From an uncultured bacterium (lineage in GTDB: Bacteria; Patescibacteria; JAEDAM01; Absconditabacterales; Absconditicoccaceae): 6,173 bases of DNA. The stretch is taken from NCBI GenBank assembly GCA_937950065.1, contig CALFEN010000215.1:1-6173 (forward strand), written 5' to 3'. The position numbers and the translations under genes are program-made. The notes under the pieces were generated by a model, which was given only the letters and a program-made list of their open reading frames with translations, was not told the DNA's origin and did no database searches. Below are positions 1 to 5,893 of the stretch, one piece after another. Within the stretch, counting starts at the first letter, position 1; every line of letters begins with the position of its first letter.

Positions 1-339
1 ATTTAAGATTTGTTTGTTAAAATTCTTTGGACTTAATTTTAATATTAATTTTTTGATCCCCCTCCAAAAAAATATAGGTTTTCATTCGTTATCTCCCCAT
101 CATAAGTAATAGAAGACAAAATAAGCCCCATAGATCAAGAAAAATTGTTGTAATAGATCCCATGTGTTTGATTTCCATACCAATGATGTGCTGACTCCCA
201 AGCTTTTCTGTAAAAAATTGAAATTAAATTCTACATTGTTGTTCAATATATTAAAATAATCTATATTGTATTTATAAAAAAGATAAGCCAGAAGAAATAT
301 AAAAAAAGCTCCCAAAGCATTTTTAAAATTATTTGTCAT
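1..339 (-). CDS. hypothetical two-helix membrane protein, 3' end beyond window
   Basis: I do not recognise this protein. The frame starts at the ATG at 339-337 (an in-frame TAA lies at 351-349, with no ATG between) and stays open to base 1, giving 113 residues with no stop in the window. TGA codons at 102-100 and 84-82 are read as Gly; a standard-code reading would stop at residue 79. Two hydrophobic stretches are seen, near residues 9-24 (ALGAFFIFLLAYLFYKY region) and 63-80 (QQFFLIYGAYFVFYYLG region), separated by an Asn- and Phe-rich loop. The second is followed by a Gly/Trp-containing and then Lys-rich segment (GWGDNEGKPIFFWRGIKK). This suggests an inner-membrane protein with a basic cytoplasmic continuation, which is inference. 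No Shine-Dalgarno precedes the start. A promoter at 406-433 probably drives it with a leader of about 60 nt. It is separated by 130 bases from the radical SAM gene and has its own promoter, so it is probably an independent unit. Confidence 0.7.
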
Positions 340-375
340 CAGAGATGATTATTGATTAGATAAAAAAATTATTCC

Positions 376-399
376 CGTTTTTTCTGAATAAAAAAAACG
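376..399 (-). other. AT-rich stem-loop at the start of the leader of the membrane-protein gene
   Basis: CGTTTTTT (376-383) and AAAAAACG (392-399) form a perfect 8-bp inverted repeat with an 8-base loop. On the minus strand it is followed after a few bases by a run of seven T. It lies just downstream of the predicted promoter (406-433), almost at the predicted transcription start, so it would be the first structure in the leader. It could instead be a weak terminator for the radical SAM gene ending at 470. Six of the eight pairs are A-T, so the stem is weak. Confidence 0.3.
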
Positions 400-405
400 T
401 ATAAT

Positions 406-433
406 ACTATATGATATTATTCTTTTTTTGCAA
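406..433 (-). promoter_or_regulatory. predicted promoter of the two-helix membrane protein gene
   Basis: On the minus strand TTGCAA (433-428) and TATAGT (411-406) are separated by exactly 16 bases, each one mismatch from the TTGAAA/TATAAT pattern seen before other genes here. The predicted start is near 399, giving a leader of about 60 nt, longer than the 17-30 nt of the other genes. It lies wholly between the two flanking coding regions. Confidence 0.45.
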
Positions 434-469
434 ATATTCAAGCACTTTTTTAAAAATTTATATTATTGA

Positions 470-1417
470 TTATTCGTCCATACATATATAAACTCCACCG
501 TTTTTAATATTCTTTTCAAAATTTGTGTATATTTTATTTCTCATATCCAGAGGATACCTCCGGAAGTTTTTTTCAAGAACCAAATTATTTATTATATTTG
601 ATTGTTTTTTCTTTAGTGCTTTGTATAAAGTGGTCTTTAATCTCAACGTTCAGATAGAATAATTTATTATACTTTTCAACAAATTTACTTCCTCTATCAA
701 ATCAAAATAATCCTGCCAGCAGTTATCAAAATCTCTGTCAAATATTATAGGATCTATTCTTATTCCGATATCTCAGCCAAGACTTGAGATATATTTTGCA
801 AAATCAAGTCTTAAATTTAAATTGCTGCTTCACTGTTCGTAGCTATCGATAATGTTTTGAGGAGAAAACGTGATGGAAACTATAAGATTTGGTCTCAAAA
901 TCAAGTCTTTGTATAAATCAAAGTTTGGCAGCACGTTCTTTGTCCTGATTTCAAGCAGAGTATCTGGGAATTTCGCACACAGCTCTGTTAGAGCATTTAT
1001 ATTGTTTATATTTTGCTCCAGTCAATAATATCCAAGACTATCTTTAAAATCTCAGTCATAAAAAATCAACTTTTTATCTGGATTCTTTTTTCTAAATTCT
1101 TTAATAAAATTTTCTAGAAATCCCAAAAAATCTTCAGTATTTACAAACCTGATTATATCAGGAGATTTGAAATAACTCTGCAGATAGCAGTATTGACATC
1201 TTGCCTGACAGTTATAGCCGTTCAGCAAAATAAACCCTTCACTTCCTGCTGGTCAGTAATTCTCCGGAGTTTGCCTTACAAAATTTCATTTTTTCTTTCA
1301 CATCAAAACCCTTATGGATTTTTTCTCTATATTAAAATAATCCTGCACAGGGTTCTCAAAATATTCTTCTCGGTTTGTGCCCAAATTTATTATCTTTGAA
1401 ATCTTTGCTATACTCAT
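470..1417 (-). CDS. spore photoproduct lyase-family radical SAM protein
   Basis: This 315-residue protein is a radical SAM enzyme of the SPL (SplB, 'DNA repair photolyase') family. The cluster motif CxxxCxxC is C70, C74 and C77 within NCQARCQYCYLQ; the YCYLQ ending is typical of SPL proteins. Before it comes the family's GNFV...P lead-in (residues 44-51). Later landmarks are the GDFKDSL segment (122-128), ITFSP (182-186), YEQGSSNLNLRL (193-204, matching the SPL ExGTSxLxxR region) and IDPII (221-225). In Bacillus SplB a cysteine (C141) donates the final hydrogen. My alignment puts Asp123 there, so this belongs with SPL-like proteins that carry a G-(E/D)-x-x-D-S-L segment and whose substrate is not established. 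True thymine-dimer repair is therefore unproven. Eight in-frame TGA codons are read as Gly. The ATG at 1417 directly follows the rsmA TAA, and a TGGAG ribosome site lies within rsmA, so the two are surely cotranscribed. It ends with TAA at 472-470. Confidence 0.88.
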
Positions 1418-2185
1418 TTATTTCTCCAGATTTTCTAAAATTATTTTCATATCAGCCCGGTTTAATTCCTGTATTCTTTTGGATCACAAAGATTCCGGTA
1501 TATTTAAAGAGATTTCCCTTTTACTTAAAAGTTTAGAAATTTTATTTAAAGTTTTTCTCTTGTATCATGAAATTTCGTCCAGCAAAATTTGGAATTTCTG
1601 GAAATCTATATCAGGATTTTTATCTTTCTTTGTAAATTCCACTAGACAGCTGTCCACTTTTGGTGCAGGATTAAATGCTTTGGCAGGGACATTTTTGAGA
1701 TACTTTACATCGTAAGCATAATTTACCAGTCGCCGTAAATATGATTTATTTTCTGCATCAGTTTTTATCTTTTCGCCAACCTCTTTTTGTATCATAAAGA
1801 TTCCATATTTAAAAATATTATTCTCCACAAAAAGTTTCCTGAAAATAGGAGAAGTAATATAATACGGCAGGTTCCCGACTACGCAGACGTTGTTAAGCTC
1901 CAAACTATGTTTTGCTGCAAAACTTTGTAAGTCCTGCTCCAAAAAATCTCATAAAGTAATCTCTCCTTTATCTCATACTATATCCTGTAAGATATTTTTA
2001 AATGTTTCATCTCTTTCAAAAAGATATATTTTATTGGCAATATTTACAAGTCTCTTGGTTAGTGCTCATTTTCACGGTCATATCTCTATTATTACAGGAT
2101 CGGAAAAATATTTCTCTATTCTTTTTAGAGTAAAATCTATATACTTAATATCTTTTAGAAAATTTTGTCAGAGATAAGAACCCAT
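1418..2185 (-). CDS. rsmA: 16S rRNA (adenine(1518)-N(6)/adenine(1519)-N(6))-dimethyltransferase RsmA (KsgA)
   Basis: RsmA uses SAM to dimethylate two adjacent adenines in the 3' hairpin of 16S rRNA (A1518 and A1519 in E. coli) during late assembly of the small ribosomal subunit. The protein is 255 residues, slightly shorter than E. coli KsgA (about 273). Landmarks in order: GQNFL (6-10); SAM-binding motif I EIGPGKGALT (34-43); an acidic ribose-binding position in LFERDE (E57); GDFLEQDL (79-86); catalytic motif IV NLPYYITSP (from 105); and a C-terminal helical region with NPAPKVDS, normal for the family. Eight TGA codons are read as Gly, including all three glycines of motif I. A standard-code reading leaves only a central fragment. 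The ATG at 2185 follows an in-frame TAA directly, so it is the earliest possible start; it lacks a Shine-Dalgarno. The gene ends in TAA at 1420-1418, directly abutting the radical SAM start. Confidence 0.95.
1424..1428 (-). promoter_or_regulatory. Shine-Dalgarno of the radical SAM gene, inside rsmA
   Basis: On the minus strand TGGAG (1428-1424) lies six bases before the ATG at 1417-1415, an ordinary spacing. It sits inside the last codons of rsmA. It is the only clear Shine-Dalgarno seen before any gene in this window. It supports the ATG that follows the rsmA stop as the real start, and suggests coupled translation. Confidence 0.6.
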
Positions 2186-2208
2186 TTATAAAAATTATAT
2201 AAAAAATA

Positions 2209-2236
2209 TTTATATTGTTTATTTAAAACTTTTCAA
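2209..2236 (-). promoter_or_regulatory. predicted promoter of the rsmA-radical SAM operon
   Basis: On the minus strand TTGAAA (2236-2231) and TATAAA (2214-2209) are 16 bases apart, in the short gap between the small membrane-anchored gene and rsmA. The predicted start near 2202 gives a leader of about 17 nt. A perfect TATAAT at 2199-2194 has no matching -35 at 16-17 bases and would make the message almost leaderless, so I prefer the first pair. Confidence 0.5.
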
Positions 2237-2243
2237 TAAGAAA

Positions 2244-2732
2244 TTATTTTTTGATATATATCACTCTCAATTGAAAACTTCAGTTAGGAGTTCAACTTAC
2301 CCGAACAAAAACTCAAGGGCCCGTTCATACTCAAGTTCCTCATGTTTCTCAAGAATTCAACACTTGAAACATAGAAAAGGGGCATCAGTTAACAGATATA
2401 TATGAAGCAGCTCATACATAAGAAGTGTCAGGCAATGTTCATCAGCAGTCCGCTGCTGTAAAAGTGTAATACCAATTTCATATTGTAGTACTTCCTCAAC
2501 TTCAATTTTTGTAGCATACAATAGGTTTTGTTCTGCTTGCCAGTGTATTTCGTTTGGCTGCAGTCAAAGTTTCATTTGATCAAACATATATTGCCGAAGT
2601 ATCTGAATCTGCAAGATTAGGGTTGGTACTTGTCCGTGCTTTTATAAAAATATAAAATCAAAATCAGCTAATCAATAAAAATACTAGGGAAGCTACAGTT
2701 CCAAATTTTGCTGCTTTTAAGAAATCTTTCAT
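2244..2732 (-). CDS. small membrane-anchored protein, paralogue family copy 1 (constant anchor, variable C-terminus)
   Basis: This 162-residue protein is not one I can name. Residues 10-30 form a single hydrophobic helix ending in KAR (31-33). Then comes the segment shared with the other two copies: TSTNPNLADSD, then AIYV, then NETLTAAKRN. Beyond about residue 75 it is unlike the others: rich in Gly, Thr, Ser and aromatic residues with three cysteines, suggesting an extracytoplasmic beta-rich domain (inference). The tail ends in basic VIYIKK. About 17 TGA codons are read as Gly, so the frame is invisible under the standard code. The ATG at 2732 is the only one in frame; no Shine-Dalgarno precedes it, but a good promoter does. 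The LTAAK/RN pattern recalls the LTA..WN segments of CPR and phage-tail/pilus-tip surface proteins, a weak analogy. It is divergent from the peptidase gene. The stop is TAA at 2246-2244. Confidence 0.82.
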
Positions 2733-2759
2733 TTGATTTATAAAAATAAAACATAATCA

Positions 2760-2787
2760 ATTATATTAGAGATGCTTATAATTTCAA
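2760..2787 (-). promoter_or_regulatory. predicted promoter of paralogue copy 1
   Basis: On the minus strand TTGAAA (2787-2782) and a perfect TATAAT (2765-2760) are 16 bases apart; the base before the -35 makes it CTTGAAA. The predicted start near 2753 gives a leader of about 20 nt. Confidence 0.65.
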
Positions 2788-2828
2788 GAGAAACTTTTTC
2801 AAGTATTTCCCTTTTTGCCCCAAATTAA

Positions 2829-2856
2829 ACAATATTTCTTTATTCTCAATTTTCAA
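2829..2856 (-). promoter_or_regulatory. possible second, upstream promoter of paralogue copy 1
   Basis: On the minus strand TTGAAA (2856-2851, again as CTTGAAA) and TATTGT (2834-2829) are 16 bases apart. The -10 is poor (4 of 6). It could act as a tandem promoter about 70 bases upstream of the main one, or be a chance match in AT-rich DNA. Confidence 0.2.
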
Positions 2857-2889
2857 GTTTTTTAATAAATCAAAAAATCTTTTTTAACC

Positions 2890-2917
2890 TTGAAATATGA
2901 TTTTATATATCTATAAT
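2890..2917 (+). promoter_or_regulatory. predicted promoter of the M3 peptidase gene
   Basis: TTGAAA (2890-2895) and a perfect TATAAT (2912-2917) are 16 bases apart, again preceded by C (CTTGAAA). The predicted start near 2924 gives a leader of about 30 nt, A-rich and with no Shine-Dalgarno. It is divergent from the promoter(s) of paralogue copy 1 within the 221-base gap at 2733-2953. I see no clear operator there. Confidence 0.65.
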
Positions 2918-2953
2918 CATTAGATATTTTTTATTATTTAAAAATTTAAAAAA

Positions 2954-5215
2954 ATGAAAAAAATATGGTTAGCGGTTTTATGATTTTTTATCCTGCTTGT
3001 CAACGTATCATACTGATATGATCTCACACAGGCAGACAACGATTTGATAGTTGTTACTACAAATAAGCTCGAGGATTATATCCAAAAACATGGAGAAGAT
3101 AGTAGAGATACAGTGTTAAAGATTGTTACTGACTTCCAGCAAAAACATCAAAAAAGTTCTAAAGCAACAGCACTTTTGGATAAATTGTTGGATAATATAA
3201 ACACTTCAGACAATATAGATATTCAAAATAAAATTTTGGCAGAGCTTGATAAGACTTGAATTCCTGATACTAAATTTTTGTATTCTACAGGTGCGACACA
3301 AAACATGCCGTTTTTATTAAACAGACTGCTTGATCAAAAAAAGGTTGAATTTGAAAAGTTGATGATAGATCCAAATTCAGTTACTTTTGATGTTCTTGAA
3401 AGTTATAACAAGGATGATAAACTATGATATTTATATTCTTTGTTAAATAACTACAATTCCGTAAATTCCAATGACGATATAAGAAATATAATTGAGAATT
3501 TTCAAACAAAATATTCTAATTTCTCAAATGAGATAGCCTTTTCACAGAAGTTATATGGGATTTACAAAAACATATCCCAAACTGAAAACCTTGATACAGA
3601 GCAAAAGAGAATTGTAGAAAGGGCTATCAAAAGTTTTGAATTAAATGGTATAAATCTATCTGATGATAAAATACAAAGACTAAAAGAAATAAATATAGAA
3701 CTCACAACTCTTACTACAAAGTTCGCAAATAATTTATTAGACTCCGAGAAGTCATTTACATATTATGTAGAAAATCTTGAAAAAATTAAAGATATGCCAC
3801 AGGATGTTTTGGATGTCGCCCATCAAACAGCTCAAGAGCAAGATAAAGCTGGATACCTTTTTACGGTAAATAATGCTGATTATCTTATTGCTTACTGTTC
3901 AGATACAGACATCCGTAAAGATATTCGTACAGCATACAAAACATTTGCTTCTACCTGAACCTATGACAATAGAGAGATTATTATACAGATATTAAAATTA
4001 AGAGAAGAAATGTCTCAAATTCTTGGCTTTCAAAATTATTGAGAATATTCTCTTGCTGACAAAATGGCTCCTTCACCTGAATTTGTTATGAAACAGGAAG
4101 ATGAGATTCTTGTGAAGGCTAGAGAAAAAGCAGATAAAGAAGCAAAAGAGATTAAGGATTATTTTCATCTTACATGAGATTTAAATGCTTATGATTATGG
4201 ATATTATTCTAGGATTTTGCAGGAACAGAAATACAAACTAGACGAAGAAGAGTTAAAACAATATTTTGAATTTGAAAATATAAAAAAATGATTGTTTGCT
4301 ATAGCAAATAAGCTTTATTGAATTGAAATGAGAAAACTGGATCAAGAAATGTATTCCGATGATGTCGAAGCCTATGAAGTTTATAAAGACGGCAAATTGT
4401 TGTGATATTATCTTTTGGATCCATTTTACAATCCAAATAAATCAAGTTGAGCATGGGCAGATATCTTGAGAAATACAAAGTCTGTATGAACAACAACTAG
4501 ACCACTCATGGTTATAGATGTGTTGAATATTTCCAAATGAACTAATTGAACCACATTGCTTACCCATTACGACGTGACTACCCTTTTTCATGAGTTTTGA
4601 CATGCTATTCATGCGTTGTCTGCCAAATCCTTATATCCAGAACTAACTTCATTTAATGTAGAACGAGATTTTGTGGAAGTTCCTTCTCAATTTATGGAAA
4701 ACTGGGCTTGGTGAGATTCTCTCAAAACTTTTGCAAATAACTACAAAACTTGAGAACCAATAAGTGATGACCTTATAGATAAATTAAATACATCTAGGAC
4801 TTTATCAAGCTGAATAGACACTATTACCCAAATTGTTTACTCAAGAACAGATATGATTTTCCATACTCAACCTGCTCCAGACTCTGTAACCAAGCTTGAC
4901 GAGGAATTTCAAGATATTATCAAGAATACAAGTTATTTCAAAAATGATAAGAACAATAAAACTTATGCAGGTTTCTCTCATATTTTTGATTGATGATATG
5001 CCGCTTGATACTATAGTTATCTACGGTCTCAAATAATAGAAGCAGATATCTACTCTATATTTCAAAAAAATTGAATATTTGATAAAGATACAGCATCAAG
5101 TTTTTTTAACAAAATTTTATCTGAATGAAGCATAAAACCTGCATCAGAGATATTTAAAGATTTTATGAATAGAGATATTTCTCTTGAATGATTTTATACT
5201 GAAAAATGATTTTAG
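2954..5215 (+). CDS. exported M3-family zinc metallopeptidase (oligopeptidase, Dcp/PrlC-like)
   Basis: M3 peptidases (thimet oligopeptidase, Dcp, PrlC) are zinc enzymes that cut short peptides inside a deep channel. This one has 753 residues, a little above the usual 650-700. Residues 1-21 form a signal peptide (MKKIW..., hydrophobic core, ending VSYG), so it is probably exported. Residues about 23-90 are a helical region unlike the core family (LTQAD...LEDYI...ALLDKLL); similar stretches occur on CPR surface proteins, as far as I recall. The M3 fold runs from about 135 to the end. The zinc site is HEFGH (546-550) with catalytic E547, third ligand E575 in VEVPSQ, 29 residues after the first His as in neurolysin. 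The conserved substrate-side segment DGGYAAGYYSYL is at 679-690. About 25 of roughly 34 glycines are TGA, including G549 of the zinc motif. An in-frame TAA at 2939 precedes the ATG; no Shine-Dalgarno. It ends in TAG. It may process or recycle peptides at the cell surface, possibly of a host or prey (inference). Confidence 0.93.
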
Positions 5216-5291
5216 ATAAAGGTTTATAATATAAATAGAAAAAATTTTAAATATAAGACTTTCAAAATATAAAATACAAATAAAAAAACTC

Positions 5292-5319
5292 TTGAAAAAA
5301 AATAATTTAAACTTATAAT
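5292..5319 (+). promoter_or_regulatory. predicted promoter of paralogue copy 2
   Basis: TTGAAA (5292-5297, as CTTGAAA) and a perfect TATAAT (5314-5319) are 16 bases apart, in the 134-base gap after the peptidase gene. The predicted start near 5326 gives a leader of about 24 nt with no Shine-Dalgarno. No convincing terminator for the peptidase was seen in the gap. Confidence 0.65.
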
Positions 5320-5349
5320 GTAATCAATTATATATTAATTTTTTTCCAA

Positions 5350-5811
5350 ATGAGAAAGTATCTAAAGAATTATCTAACCTGAATTTTTATTTGAGCTTGA
5401 TTTCTCACAGTACTGTTTGTGTGATTATTCATACTCAAAGCCCGGCAGACTACCAATCCTGGTCTTACAGATACTAGTCCCGATGCTTTATATGTAACTA
5501 ATTGAGAAACGCTGACAGCAACCAAACGAAATAATCTAGTAGCCAAAAGGTGACTTACTGATTTGCAAGTTATAAATTGTAAATACGATATATCTAATGG
5601 TTGATCTACTTGACGGCATAGTAGGACACGAATAAATACTGATTATTGATGAGATTTGCCATCAAATTATTCTAACTGTTATTATGCATCAAACTGAAAA
5701 TTAGGAAATTCTCCAACACACTACTGCGTTCTTACAGGCTGATACAACCGGCAGGGGACAGCAAGTGATCCCATTAGGTATTCTTGCAATTATCTCTGCC
5801 GAAACGAATAA
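5350..5811 (+). CDS. small membrane-anchored protein, paralogue family copy 2
   Basis: This 153-residue protein belongs to the same unnamed family as the genes at 2732-2244 and 5894 onward. A basic N-terminus (MRKYLK) leads into one hydrophobic helix (about 9-29) ending LKAR (29-32), followed by QTTNPGLTD, ALYV and GETLTATKRN. Positive-inside reasoning places the rest outside the membrane. From about residue 75 it is unlike its paralogues: rich in Asn, Ser, Tyr and Gly with five cysteines, consistent with a small disulfide-stabilised exposed domain (inference). There is no type IV prepilin GFTLIE-type cleavage motif and no lipobox, so the helix probably stays as the anchor. Twelve TGA codons are read as Gly; under the standard code only short fragments remain. 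The ATG at 5350 is supported by the promoter at 5292-5319. The stop is TAA at 5809-5811, and copy 3 follows 82 bases later. Confidence 0.85.
5434..5472 (+). repeat. 39-base near-identical block, first copy
   Basis: This block encodes LKARQTTNPGLTD at the end of the membrane helix of paralogue 2. It matches 5978-6016 at 37 of 39 bases; both differences are at third codon positions. Flanking sequence on either side diverges much more. The block contains the relatively GC-rich stretch AAAGCCCGGCAGAC, unusual in this AT-rich region. Confidence 0.85.
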
Positions 5812-5836
5812 TTTTTTATATTTCATAATAATAAGC

Positions 5837-5864
5837 TTGTTTTTTTCTAGTAAATATTTATTAT
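5837..5864 (+). promoter_or_regulatory. predicted promoter of paralogue copy 3
   Basis: TTGTTT (5837-5842) and TATTAT (5859-5864) are 16 bases apart. Both elements are weaker than those of copy 2, but spacing and distance to the ATG (leader about 23 nt) match the other genes. No Shine-Dalgarno. Confidence 0.4.
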
Positions 5865-5893
5865 TTAAATAATTATTTTTTCACTACTAAAAA

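Noticed and set aside
1940..1942. Start of rsmA at the TTG at 1942
   Set aside because: It is only the first start-like codon after a TGA. With TGA as Gly the frame continues upstream through motif I and GQNFL to the ATG at 2185.
1193..2177. Plus-strand open frames at 1193-1399, 1377-1715 and 1890-2177
   Set aside because: They lie antisense to rsmA and the radical SAM gene, overlap each other, have no family resemblance and no promoter or ribosome site.
2194..2199. Perfect TATAAT on the minus strand just before rsmA as its -10
   Set aside because: No -35-like hexamer lies 16-17 bases upstream and it would leave almost no leader. The TTGAAA/TATAAA pair slightly upstream fits the pattern of the other genes better.
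2733..2953. Operator in the divergent gap, from the TTTCAAG/CTTGAAA inverted repeat at 2851-2857 and 2889-2895
   Set aside because: The 7-base arms are 31 bases apart and each coincides with a -35-like TTGAAA, so the symmetry is explained by divergent promoter elements.
4299..4496. Minus-strand open frame of 65 codons
   Set aside because: It lies entirely antisense to the conserved M3 catalytic domain and has no recognisable features.
2954..5215. Peptidase gene as a pseudogene or a set of frameshifted fragments
   Set aside because: All interruptions are TGA in one constant frame, they align with family glycines, and catalytic residues are intact. Recoding explains this; decay does not.
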